Below are positions 36,956 through 45,588 of a DNA stretch of 55,664 nucleotides, piece after piece. Location of the stretch: positions 1-55,664 of the forward strand of contig RDXK01000099.1 in assembly GCA_004292605.1 (NCBI GenBank). The letters are read 5' to 3'. How positions within the stretch are numbered: the stretch's first letter is position 1; each line of letters opens with the position of its first letter. The notes below the pieces were generated by a model, which ran no database searches, was not told the origin of the DNA, and saw nothing but the letters and a program-made list of their open reading frames with translations. The stretch is from Bacteroidota bacterium. Lineage in GTDB: Bacteria > Bacteroidota > Bacteroidia > Chitinophagales > Chitinophagaceae. Both the position numbers and the translations under genes were made by a program.

Positions 36956-37053
36956 ATACTATAGGTTTTGGTTAACCAATAATACAAGGCTATTTGTGCC
37001 AACAGCAAGAGTACTAACAGTGCATAACCCCATTTCCATTTTTGCTGCTGCAT
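36952..37053 (-). CDS. 33-aa single-span micro-protein upstream of the symporter
   Basis: An ATG at 37053 opens a 33-codon frame: a short basic head (MQQQKWKWGY), one hydrophobic helix (ALLVLLLLAQIALYYWL) and a short tail (TKTYSI). Its TGA overlaps the symporter ATG in ATGA, the same coupling seen between real genes elsewhere here. It is too short to be found by a length cut-off. It may be a small subunit or stabiliser of the transporter. This is inferred from position and topology only. Confidence 0.6.
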   Translation of the reverse strand: MQQQKWKWGYALLVLLLLAQIALYYWLTKTYSI

Positions 37054-37059
37054 GTTCTG

Positions 37060-37218
37060 TTATTTTTTATTCCCCCCGAAAGATAAGCCCGTGGCCACAA
37101 TACCTAAAATCAACCCAATGATCAAGCCAATTTTCACACTTTTAATAAACAATCCTATGCCTATACCCAATGCTATTAAAAACCATAAACTAACCTTTCT
37201 TCGCTTTTGTGTTGGCAT
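37060..37218 (-). CDS. 52-aa two-span micro-protein
   Basis: The frame opens with the ATG at 37218, 4 bp after the PIG-L deacetylase stop, and ends 6 bp before the 33-aa micro-protein. It has a basic head (MPTQKRRKVS), a hydrophobic segment (LWFLIALGIGIGLFI), a short polar link (KSVK), a Gly-rich second segment (IGLIIGLILGIVATGL) and a Lys tail. The spacing on both sides and the clean membrane topology argue for a real gene. I do not know a named family for it. Confidence 0.6.
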   Translation of the reverse strand: MPTQKRRKVSLWFLIALGIGIGLFIKSVKIGLIIGLILGIVATGLSFGGNKK

Positions 37219-37222
37219 ACAT

Positions 37223-39676
37223 TTAAGGGTTTGGTGGTAAGCTTACAATATTGGCTAATAAACGGTAGGCACCCGGCACACCAGCCGGTAACTGACGAAA
37301 TAGCGCCAAGGCATTGTATACAAAATTCCCCTTGCCATAAGGTGCTATTACTAAACTACCGTTCGATGGCTTTTCATTGGAATCGTTCATAACGATGGGG
37401 GCTACATAATTTTTTTCTAAGTTCTCGGCTTGGTACACACTTCGCTCCTGCACCCAACCCGTAAAATCGGCCTGGGTAATTTTATTGGGCAATGTAAGTA
37501 CGGCATGTTCTGGCACAGCGAAACTTACAGCAGCATTTTCTTCCGTAACACGAGTTCTGCCAATTTGCAACGGATAGGGTGCAATATTTGCCTTAACAGG
37601 GCCTATTTGGCTATTGGTATTGTATTGCACTATTAAGTTACCTCCTTGCTGCACATACTGCATTAAAATGGCATACTTATCCTGTAAAAAACTGTGAATA
37701 TTATATGCCCGTACGCCAGTAACAATGGCTTGTAAATGCTGTATGTTTTCTAATGTTATGTTTTGAGCGTTTAATGGCACTACTGTATAACCAATGGCTT
37801 CCAACGCCGCCGCTACATCGTCGCCTGCACCAGCAATATAACCTACAGTTGTACCCTGCTTCTTTACATCTAACGGTAAGTAATTGGCGGTAGTAGGTAC
37901 ATGATAATAAATTGGCGGAATATGTGTGTGCCGTATAGCTTGCTCCGTAAACAGCTTTTGCTTATTGAAGGTAGCCGTAAGTATTTGCGGTTTATTGCTC
38001 AAATTCAACTGCTTGCTGGTAATGGTAAAAATAGTATCCAAGGTTTTGGCCGCAGCGGCTTTATAAACTACATAATCGTTTACTGCTACTTCATGGCCAC
38101 TACTAACTTTTCCTTTAAATCTTAATTGTATCGGCTGTGCTTGTGTACCAGTAGCCACTATGTTAACCAATGTAAACTCGGCTTGTACGGGTGCGGTAAT
38201 AGCAATGGGTTCGTACAGTTCGCCACGTATGGGGTCGGTATATTTATACTGCACGGGAACCTTTACGGATAAAGCATGGCTGCCTACCATAAATTTAAAC
38301 TGAACAGTTACAGGTGGCTGGTTCCAAGGCTGACCAATATCTGCCGGATTTTCGACACTAAAATATCCCAATTGCTTGGGTAGGCGTAACCAATATGGCT
38401 GGGTAAGCATACCAGTGTTGGCAGCTATTTTGGTGGTTTGCTGCCATAATACTTGCGTAGTTAGCATGGCATTAGGAAGCAACTCGGTTTTGTTGCCTGC
38501 TGCTATCTCCACGGCTTGCAGTTGTACCGCCGCTCCTGATATTCGCTGAAGGGCTTGTATGTTTATGGCTAATGAATCGCCTAAAATATATTTTGGTTGT
38601 GTTACAAAGGCATCGGCATAAATACCCGCCAAATGTGCTAGCAGCTCATCTATTTTTTCTAGTTTTTCAGTAAGGCCTACAGTTTTGGGTAGTTTGGTTA
38701 GTTGGTTCCGCACGGCCACTAATTTTGTGAATGTTTCCGCATAGTTGTTTACTGAAAAGTTTTGAGCAATTTGGTGTAGCGTTGCTGCTACATCTACAGC
38801 CTGCCAAGCAGCCCATTTGCTAGGTACACCGTCCATAATATCGGTAGTAGCACTGTCACCTGCTACAGGCAAAAAATATTCTTTTAATGTGCCACGCTGG
38901 GCGGGTACACCAAAGCCTTGGCTTTTATGTTCGCTTCTACTTTCGGCAGCTAGTTCGCCGTAACTTTTACCCAATACCCAGTTGTAATTGCTCACATTTA
39001 ATTGCAATTGATTTTCCGATGTGGTGTTGGTACTTCCAAAATTAAACGTATTCCAAAGTAGTCGCTTTGCTTGCCAAGGTTGCACACCAAGGTCAAACTG
39101 CTCTGCAAACATTGTTTTATCGGCCGCTGCATCAAAAGCCTGTTTGGCCAATACGGCCGACGCACTGTGGTGACCATGGCCTGCTCTAGCATCGGGCGGG
39201 AAACGGGTGATAATTACATCTGGCTGAAATTTTCTGATCACCCAAACCACATCTGCCAAAACATTTTTCTCACCCCAAAAACGAATGGCTTCTTCGGTAG
39301 TTTTTGAAAAACCAAAATCGAACGCACGGGTAAAGTATTGCACCGCACCGTCTAACCGCCGTGCAGCTAGCAATTCCTGTGTGCGAATAAATCCTAAGCC
39401 CACCCCTTGTTCATTACCAATAAGGTTTTGGCCACCATCGCCTCTTGTAAGACTTAAATAAGCCGTAGCGTATTTTCTCTCCTTAGCCAAATAGGCCAAC
39501 AGCCTTGTGTTTTCATCATCGGGGTGTGCGGCAATGTATAGCACCCTTCCTGTTTCCGGTAGGGTTTGCACTGCCTGATATAATTCGCTAAAACTTTGGG
39601 CGGTTTTGCTTTGCGAGAAGCTAGTTTGAGTACCTAATAACAACCATACACCCAATACAGCAACAAAATGTTTCAT
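37223..39676 (-). CDS. Exported PIG-L (LmbE-like) deacetylase
   Basis: The 817-residue protein has a signal peptide (MKHFVAVLGVWLLLGTQTSFSQ). Residues ~40-260 form a PIG-L deacetylase domain with the zinc motif AHPDDENTRLL, SLTRGDGGQNLIG and the late metal His in GHGHHSASA. PIG-L enzymes remove acetyl groups from N-acetylated sugars. The remaining ~550 residues are beta-rich and then carry a Rossmann-like segment (QAIVTGVRAYNIHSF, GGNLIVQYNTN) like the amidotransferase-like tail of some large secreted relatives. It is 6 bp after the CpcT-like gene and 4 bp before the micro-protein, in an operon with the symporter. Confidence 0.88.
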   Translation of the reverse strand: MKHFVAVLGVWLLLGTQTSFSQSKTAQSFSELYQAVQTLPETGRVLYIAAHPDDENTRLLAYLAKERKYATAYLSLTRGDGGQNLIGNEQGVGLGFIRTQELLAARRLDGAVQYFTRAFDFGFSKTTEEAIRFWGEKNVLADVVWVIRKFQPDVIITRFPPDARAGHGHHSASAVLAKQAFDAAADKTMFAEQFDLGVQPWQAKRLLWNTFNFGSTNTTSENQLQLNVSNYNWVLGKSYGELAAESRSEHKSQGFGVPAQRGTLKEYFLPVAGDSATTDIMDGVPSKWAAWQAVDVAATLHQIAQNFSVNNYAETFTKLVAVRNQLTKLPKTVGLTEKLEKIDELLAHLAGIYADAFVTQPKYILGDSLAINIQALQRISGAAVQLQAVEIAAGNKTELLPNAMLTTQVLWQQTTKIAANTGMLTQPYWLRLPKQLGYFSVENPADIGQPWNQPPVTVQFKFMVGSHALSVKVPVQYKYTDPIRGELYEPIAITAPVQAEFTLVNIVATGTQAQPIQLRFKGKVSSGHEVAVNDYVVYKAAAAKTLDTIFTITSKQLNLSNKPQILTATFNKQKLFTEQAIRHTHIPPIYYHVPTTANYLPLDVKKQGTTVGYIAGAGDDVAAALEAIGYTVVPLNAQNITLENIQHLQAIVTGVRAYNIHSFLQDKYAILMQYVQQGGNLIVQYNTNSQIGPVKANIAPYPLQIGRTRVTEENAAVSFAVPEHAVLTLPNKITQADFTGWVQERSVYQAENLEKNYVAPIVMNDSNEKPSNGSLVIAPYGKGNFVYNALALFRQLPAGVPGAYRLLANIVSLPPNP

Positions 39677-39682
39677 TACTCG

Positions 39683-40288
39683 TTAATTCTGCTTTATAAA
39701 AATATAACCACCCTTTTCCGCTCCCCAAACTTGTTTGTCTGCGGCACTCCATCCCCTATCCCAACTCAATAATTTATCGCTAAAAATTTCTACTTCACTG
39801 GTAGCATAGCTAGCACCTCGTAAGCTACTTAGGCATTCTTTCCCGGGCGTGCTTCCTTTGTATAGGTTTCCGGCTTGGGTTAAATAAATGGCACAGCCTT
39901 GTCTGTCAATCAATGAATCCGGGGTTAGGTGGGTCAATAACTCTTTGTTCTTCCAGCCATTGATGAATTTATTGGCCGATTTTATCTCGTACACTTTGCT
40001 AACTAATTTACCGCCTTCGGCGTAAATTTTATATACCCGCTGGCGGTACGGACGGTTCAGTGCGGTAGTCATTGCCTGCTCTACATATAACCAATAAGCG
40101 TTGGCATCGGCCTCCCAAATGGGGTACATGTGTAAACTTATATCAAAATAACTTGTATCGGTTTTGGCTTGTACTCCACTATGGAAACTGCCCGTCATCC
40201 AATTAAAAAGCTCCGTAGCTTGCCGCTTTTGGGCATTTGCCGACATTAGATTTGCCACTAAGCACAGTAATAAAAGAGTTCTCTTCAT
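39683..40288 (-). CDS. CpcT/CpeT-like exported protein
   Basis: The 201-residue protein has a signal peptide (MKRTLLLLCLVANLMSANAQ), then LFNWMTGSFHSGVQAK, HMYPIWEADANAYWLYVEQAM, PYRQRVYKIYAEGG and GCAIYLTQAGNLYKGSTPGKEC. These blocks (GSF.S..QA, PIW...WLYVEQ, PYRQRVY) are the signature of the CpcT/CpeT family. In cyanobacteria these attach bilins to phycobiliproteins, but non-photosynthetic members exist and must do something else. A lipocalin-like barrel is expected. The ATG at 40288 gives the signal peptide. It opens the deacetylase/symporter operon. Confidence 0.82.
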   Translation of the reverse strand: MKRTLLLLCLVANLMSANAQKRQATELFNWMTGSFHSGVQAKTDTSYFDISLHMYPIWEADANAYWLYVEQAMTTALNRPYRQRVYKIYAEGGKLVSKVYEIKSANKFINGWKNKELLTHLTPDSLIDRQGCAIYLTQAGNLYKGSTPGKECLSSLRGASYATSEVEIFSDKLLSWDRGWSAADKQVWGAEKGGYIFIKQN

Positions 40289-40324
40289 TCCAACTATTTG
40301 GTAGCGAAGGTAACGGTATAGCAC

Positions 40325-40356
40325 AAAAAAACTCCCCGAAGTTTCGGGGAGTTTTT
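40325..40356. terminator. Strong terminator after the Oar-like gene
   Basis: AACTCCCCGAA (40330-40340) and TTCGGGGAGTT (40343-40353) form a stem of about 10 bp. It is flanked by a T-run on the minus-strand side (7 T, 40331-40325) and a 5-T run on the plus side. It lies 24 bp after the Oar-like stop and separates that gene from the deacetylase operon. Confidence 0.9.
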
Positions 40357-40379
40357 ACTATCGAAAAAGCTAGTTTCTA

Positions 40380-43300
40380 CTAGTTAAAGTTAAACCTTAC
40401 ACCTACTTGGCTTACCCAACGGGCAGCTACTGCAGGTACTGAAGATATACTTACGTTCCATGGGTCGCGACCAACAAAAGAAGTGTTGAATTGATACACT
40501 GGTTGTGTTTGGGTAGCAGTAGGACCGTTGGTAGAAATTTGAGCATTGGTAGGGTTGGTGTTGCCTGGTGTAGTAAAACCACGGAAGGCGATGGCGCCAA
40601 ACTGATCGTTACCTAGGAACCAAGTTCTACCCCAATCTCTGTTCAGCATGTTACCTACGTTAAATACTTCGTAAGTTAACTGGAACTGATAACGGTTTTT
40701 ACCTACACGTACGTTAAAGTCTTGAGCTACTTTTAAATCGATAATATGAGTGAAAGGCAAACGGCTACCGTTTCTTTCAGCAAAATTACCTCTTCTACCG
40801 TTTAGGTAACGGTTGCTAGCAATATACTGATCCAAAGCAGCTAACTGAGTAGCTCTTGGTATAGCAGCAGCGGCAGTAGCACCACCGGCTACTTGCTGAG
40901 CTATGCTCATGTTGCCCATTTGAGCGGCTGTAGGTACAAAAATTAAATCGTTACCACCAGCACCACCTACACTAATATCGTCACGTACAAAGGCACCACC
41001 ATATACATAACTCATTGGTGAACCACTTTGGCCCGTGTATACTAAGCTGATAGTAGTAGCCATAGTTTTGTTAGCATAAGTGAATCTTTTGCTCATGTAA
41101 GCAAAAATTCTGTGGCCCATGCTAAAGTCGCTTTGAGAACGAGTGATATTATTTCTACCATTTACAGTTTCCATAAACTGCCATTGGCTTAAGTTTACAG
41201 AGCTTGTACCATCGTTTACAGCAAATGCATTACCGTAAGTGTAGTTAACATTAAAGTTGAAACCGGTACGAGTTTTCTTGTCTAAAGTCCAAGTTAAGTT
41301 ATAAGTAACACCTTTTTGACCTTGGTTATTGCTTAACAATATAGCATTATCATAAGGGTTTCCACCTGGGATAGCTATACGAGCACCGGAGTAAAGTACC
41401 CTTGAATCGTCGCCCGTACTTCTTCCTACAGGTGCACCAGCACTTAAGTTAGTGTAGTAAATTTCGTTGATACCTTTAGTGATTAAACCTTCGATAGTAG
41501 TGCTCCAGCCATCGTTAAATTTCTTATCTACGGCTACAGAAGCTCTTAATACACGTGGGTTTCTAAAGGTTTCAGAAATTAGGTTCAAACCACCTTTGTT
41601 TAAGCCAATACCCAATTCGTTGGCACCCCATTGGTTGAACGGATCCTGACGGAAACGAATTTGGTTCCAAGCAGCCACGTTATTTGAACTGTTAGCAGTA
41701 AAACCGCCAATGAATAAACCATTGTTATTGTAAATACCAGCAGGCCATACTAAAGGAATTCTACCTGTGAAGAAACCAACACCACCACGTACAGTTATGT
41801 TTTCCTCAGGAATTTTATACGTAAAACCTAAGCGAGGAGAAATAGACAATGGTATGTTAGGGCGCTGACCGCTACGAGCACCTTGCATATCAAACGCAGT
41901 AGCAAATGCAGGGATAGCTACATTGTTTGCATAAGGATCTTCAGCTGGGTTGCTCAACCATTTGTTATAATCACCACGAACACCTACGTTCAAAGTAAAG
42001 TTATCGTTTACACGAATTTCATCGTTAAAGAAACCAGCAGCACGGGCCACCATGAAACGAGCAGCAGCATTAGTAGCATCTGTGTTTTCGTTATCTACTA
42101 AAGAGAAAGCTCTTCTGAACTGGCGTGGGCGTAAGTTTCTGTAGAACTGACCAATACTATCGTACTGGTACTCACCCCATACACGCTGAATAAATGAGTT
42201 TTTATATTGACCAAATTCATATTCCACACCCATGTTTATGTTGTGCTTCTTATAAGTGAATTTGAAGTTATTGATCAAACTAAACTGACGCTGACTTAAG
42301 AAGTTGATAGTAGAACTTACATCAGGACCAATGTTGATAGATTGAGCAGTACTAGTACCACCAGCATCAAAAATGGTAATTCTTGGGTAAGCCTGACCGA
42401 TAGGACCACGGTCGTCAGTTACATCAGAGTAAGTTAATAACAAACGGTTGCTTGCACTTCTACCCACTACACTCTTTAATTCTAACGAAGTAGAGTTGGT
42501 GCGGTTAGGGAACACAAAACCATTGTTGTTAAAGTTGATAGCGTTGGCGCTACTACCGCTTGTATTGAAACGCTCAGCTTGTGTAAAACGGTGACTTACT
42601 GAAAGTTTATGACGATCAGAAATATTCCAGTCTAATTTCACTGCAATACGATCAGCGTTTACAATTTCTGGGTTATCTAAATAAGAACCAGGATTATAGC
42701 CACCTCTTGCACGTAAGGTATCTACCAAACGTTGAATATCGGCTGGGCTACGTGTTAAACCTAAGTAACCGTTGGTTACATCGAATGGTTGAGGGCGAGT
42801 ATCACGCTGAGACTCAGCAGAGATAAAGTAGAAGAATTTATTTTTCTTTAACGCACCACCTACTCTAAAGCCGTAAGTTTTAGCGGTAAAGTCGGCAAAA
42901 CGAGTGGCCGCAGCTTTATCACCTGTAGGTGTTTTACCAGCTAAATCTTGGTTACGGTAAAAATAGTACACAGAACCTTGTGTAGTGTTGGTACCACTTT
43001 TAGTAATGGCATTGATACCACCACCAGTAAAGTTACCTAAACTAGCATCGTAAGGAGATACTACCACCTGGAACTGATCGATAGCATCGATAGAAAGTGG
43101 TGGAGTGTTGGTTTGGCCACCGTTGGTACCACTACCAGCTAAACCAAACGCATCGTTGTTCAAAGCACCATCAATGTAAAAACCATTGTAACGGTTATTT
43201 TGACCAGCAATTGAAATACCATCTCCGTTGGCACCTGTGGCTCTTGCCTGAGGTACGGCACGTAAAAAGTCGTTCAAGTTTCTACCTACAGAAGGTAAAC

Positions 43301-43742
43301 CGGCCATTTGCTCTCTACCAATGGTAGTTTCAGTACCACCACGACCAGAGGCTAAACCAGTAGTTTTTCTAATACCGTTCACGGTTACATCGGCCAAAGC
43401 AGCAGATTTTTCCACTAGAGAACCCGTGATTTTCTGTGTTTCTCCTAAATCTAAGTAGATGTCGGTTTTTACATCATCGGCATAGTTCAAAAACGAAATC
43501 ACAATACGGTAAGGCCCACCTGGGTTCATATTTGCCAAGGCAAATGTACCTCCAGAGCGGGTTTGGGTTTTGTACTGTGTGCCCGTAGGCTCATGCGTGG
43601 CAATAACAGTGGCACCTACTAAGGGCTGGCCAGCTGCTGTTTTTGCAATACCACTAACGGCACTTGTAGTTACCTGAGCCCATACGGCCGCCGGCAAGGC
43701 AAGCACCAAGACTAAGAGGGGTAGAATTTTTTTCAAATACAT
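40380..43742 (-). CDS. Oar-like TonB-dependent transporter
   Basis: The 1,120-residue outer-membrane protein has a signal peptide (MYLKKILPLLVLVLALPAAVWAQ), a carboxypeptidase-regulatory-like domain (VSGIAKTAAGQPLVGATVIATHEPTG), a TonB plug (LNDFLRAVPQA, YNGFYIDGALNNDAFGL, SIDAIDQFQVVVSPYDA, GGGINAITKSGTN) and a long barrel ending in VGVRFNFN. The plug motifs match the Oar group rather than SusC. Oar-type proteins have been linked to protein or large-substrate movement across the outer membrane. Codons are strongly biased (CGT for Arg, GGT for Gly, AAC and TAC preferred), unlike most neighbours, which suggests very high expression. Its ATG at 43742 is preferred over an upstream extension. Confidence 0.92.
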   Translation of the reverse strand: MYLKKILPLLVLVLALPAAVWAQVTTSAVSGIAKTAAGQPLVGATVIATHEPTGTQYKTQTRSGGTFALANMNPGGPYRIVISFLNYADDVKTDIYLDLGETQKITGSLVEKSAALADVTVNGIRKTTGLASGRGGTETTIGREQMAGLPSVGRNLNDFLRAVPQARATGANGDGISIAGQNNRYNGFYIDGALNNDAFGLAGSGTNGGQTNTPPLSIDAIDQFQVVVSPYDASLGNFTGGGINAITKSGTNTTQGSVYYFYRNQDLAGKTPTGDKAAATRFADFTAKTYGFRVGGALKKNKFFYFISAESQRDTRPQPFDVTNGYLGLTRSPADIQRLVDTLRARGGYNPGSYLDNPEIVNADRIAVKLDWNISDRHKLSVSHRFTQAERFNTSGSSANAINFNNNGFVFPNRTNSTSLELKSVVGRSASNRLLLTYSDVTDDRGPIGQAYPRITIFDAGGTSTAQSINIGPDVSSTINFLSQRQFSLINNFKFTYKKHNINMGVEYEFGQYKNSFIQRVWGEYQYDSIGQFYRNLRPRQFRRAFSLVDNENTDATNAAARFMVARAAGFFNDEIRVNDNFTLNVGVRGDYNKWLSNPAEDPYANNVAIPAFATAFDMQGARSGQRPNIPLSISPRLGFTYKIPEENITVRGGVGFFTGRIPLVWPAGIYNNNGLFIGGFTANSSNNVAAWNQIRFRQDPFNQWGANELGIGLNKGGLNLISETFRNPRVLRASVAVDKKFNDGWSTTIEGLITKGINEIYYTNLSAGAPVGRSTGDDSRVLYSGARIAIPGGNPYDNAILLSNNQGQKGVTYNLTWTLDKKTRTGFNFNVNYTYGNAFAVNDGTSSVNLSQWQFMETVNGRNNITRSQSDFSMGHRIFAYMSKRFTYANKTMATTISLVYTGQSGSPMSYVYGGAFVRDDISVGGAGGNDLIFVPTAAQMGNMSIAQQVAGGATAAAAIPRATQLAALDQYIASNRYLNGRRGNFAERNGSRLPFTHIIDLKVAQDFNVRVGKNRYQFQLTYEVFNVGNMLNRDWGRTWFLGNDQFGAIAFRGFTTPGNTNPTNAQISTNGPTATQTQPVYQFNTSFVGRDPWNVSISSVPAVAARWVSQVGVRFNFN

Positions 43743-43933
43743 AAATGTTTCAGATTTTTCCGTTTGCAAAGAAATACAATATTTTAACAGAAAACCCGCC
43801 GAAATGTTAACAAAATATTACTAAGGTGGAAAGTTAGCCCTACCAATGTTAAACAATTTAACGAAAAACCTACCAACTAATTGAGTATTTGACAGTTATA
43901 ATATATACGCAAAAACGGGCCAAACAATTGCTG

Positions 43934-43941
43934 TACTTTTG
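43934..43941 (+). promoter_or_regulatory. -7 box of the ribBA promoter
   Basis: TACTTTTG matches TAnnTTTG exactly and lies 32 bp before the ribBA ATG. No clear TTTG is seen at the -33 distance, so the assignment rests on the -7 box only. I saw no FMN riboswitch in the 230 bp between the Oar-like gene and ribBA. Confidence 0.4.
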
Positions 43942-43973
43942 CCCGTAATTATTTATTGTAATCCTAGAATCGT

Positions 43974-45167
43974 ATGTTACATAGTATTGAAAGTGCTATT
44001 AAAGATATTCAAGAAGGTAAGTTAGTAATAGTGGTAGATGATGAAGACCGTGAAAATGAGGGTGATTTTATAACAAGTGCCCGAAATGCCACCCCAGAAA
44101 TCATCAATTTTATGGCAAAAGAGGGCCGTGGACTTATTTGTGCCGCCCTTACCCAACAACGCTGCATAGAGTTAGAGTTAACGCCGATGGTAAACAGCAA
44201 TACCAGCCTACACGAGACTGCTTTTACCGTATCGGTAGATTTAATTGGTCAAGGTACCACCACCGGAATATCGGCTCAGGATCGTTCCAAAACCGTGCAA
44301 GCGCTGATAAATCCGGCTACCTTGCCTGGCCATTTAGGCAGGCCGGGACATATTTTTCCGCTTATTGCCAAAGATGGCGGTGTACTACGCAGAACAGGCC
44401 ATACCGAAGCCACGGTAGATTTAGCTCGCCTTGCAGGCCATGAACCCGCCGGCGTATTGGTAGAAATAATGAACGAAGACGGAACCATGGCTAGGCTACC
44501 CCAACTGCTAGAACTTGCCGAAAAATTGCAGATTAAGATTATTTCTATCAAAGATTTAATTGAATACCGTTTACAGCAGGATAGTTTGATAGAACCCATA
44601 GTACAGGTAGATATGCCTACCAAGCACGGCCATTTTACTTTACATGCTTTTAAAGAAAAACTTACGGGTAACGAACATTTGGCGCTAACCAAAGGAAACT
44701 GGCAACCCAACGAACCTATACTTACCCGTGTGCATAGCAGCTGTTTTACAGGAGATATTTTGGGAAGTTTTAGGTGCGACTGTGGCGAACAGCTAGCCAA
44801 AGCCATGGAAATGGTAGAGCAAGCGGGCAAAGGCATTATTTTATACATGAACCAAGAAGGTCGCGGTATAGGTTTAATCAACAAACTAAAGGCTTACCAA
44901 TTACAGGAGCAGGGATACGATACCGTAGAAGCCAACATTAAATTAGGTTTTGGAATGGATGAGCGTGATTATGGTGTGGGAGCACAAATATTAAGTCATT
45001 TAGGTGCCACAAGCTTGATACTAATGAGTAATAATCCACGCAAGCGGGCTGGCCTAAAAGGTTATGGAATAGAAATAGTAGATGTAGTGCCTATTCAATG
45101 CCCGCCTAACAAACACAACGAAAAGTATTTACAAACCAAGAAGGAAAAACTAGGCCATAGTTTATAG
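43974..45167 (+). CDS. ribBA: Bifunctional 3,4-dihydroxy-2-butanone 4-phosphate synthase / GTP cyclohydrolase II
   Basis: The 397-residue fusion carries out two entry steps of riboflavin synthesis. Residues ~1-200 are Rib[22 protein letters not shown], and RPGHIFPL with [16 protein letters not shown]. Residues ~205-397 are Rib[24 protein letters not shown] (zinc Cys), [18 protein letters not shown], and [19 protein letters not shown]. Both catalytic halves look complete. The 3' end overlaps the convergent aroQ by 6 bp. Confidence 0.96.
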   Translation: MLHSIESAIKDIQEGKLVIVVDDEDRENEGDFITSARNATPEIINFMAKEGRGLICAALTQQRCIELELTPMVNSNTSLHETAFTVSVDLIGQGTTTGISAQDRSKTVQALINPATLPGHLGRPGHIFPLIAKDGGVLRRTGHTEATVDLARLAGHEPAGVLVEIMNEDGTMARLPQLLELAEKLQIKIISIKDLIEYRLQQDSLIEPIVQVDMPTKHGHFTLHAFKEKLTGNEHLALTKGNWQPNEPILTRVHSSCFTGDILGSFRCDCGEQLAKAMEMVEQAGKGIILYMNQEGRGIGLINKLKAYQLQEQGYDTVEANIKLGFGMDERDYGVGAQILSHLGATSLILMSNNPRKRAGLKGYGIEIVDVVPIQCPPNKHNEKYLQTKKEKLGHSL

Positions 45168-45584
45168 TTGCAAAAGGTACTGCACCGCCAATTGGTAACC
45201 ATATAAGCCCATACCACTAATGGTGCCTTTGCACTTGGCCGATACATGAGATAATTGCCGAAAGGCCTCCCGGGCATGTACATTACTAATATGTACTTCT
45301 ACCACTGGCGAGGAAATACCTGCTATGGCATCGCCCAAGGCTACTGAGGTATGGGTATAACCACCAGGGTTTATAACGATACCGGAACCATCAAACCCGT
45401 GTGCATGTAGGTAATTGATAAGCTCCCCCTCCACGTTCGATTGCAGGTACACCAATTCTACTGAAGGGAACACCCTTTTAAGTTTTTCAAAATAGGCTTC
45501 GAACGATTCCGTACCGTATACTTGGGTTTCACGAAGGCCCAAAAGGTTTAAATTAGGACCGTTGATAATAACTATTTTTTGCAT
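45162..45584 (-). CDS. aroQ: 3-dehydroquinate dehydratase, type II
   Basis: The 140-residue dodecameric enzyme dehydrates 3-dehydroquinate to 3-dehydroshikimate, the step before AroE. It has the N-terminal [18 protein letters not shown] (catalytic Arg and lid Tyr), [36 protein letters not shown] (catalytic His and the Arg of the substrate pocket) and GLYGYQLAV. It starts 4 bp after the stop of the exported racemase homologue and is co-directional with it. Confidence 0.96.
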   Translation of the reverse strand: MQKIVIINGPNLNLLGLRETQVYGTESFEAYFEKLKRVFPSVELVYLQSNVEGELINYLHAHGFDGSGIVINPGGYTHTSVALGDAIAGISSPVVEVHISNVHAREAFRQLSHVSAKCKGTISGMGLYGYQLAVQYLLQL

Positions 45585-45588
45585 GTAT

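Noticed and set aside
43743-43973. Possible FMN riboswitch before ribBA
   Set aside because: I looked for the conserved RFN elements and did not find them. Only a promoter-like -7 box is visible.
44276-44884. 202-codon frame opposite ribBA
   Set aside because: The ribBA motifs on the other strand are complete. The antisense frame is long only because of composition.
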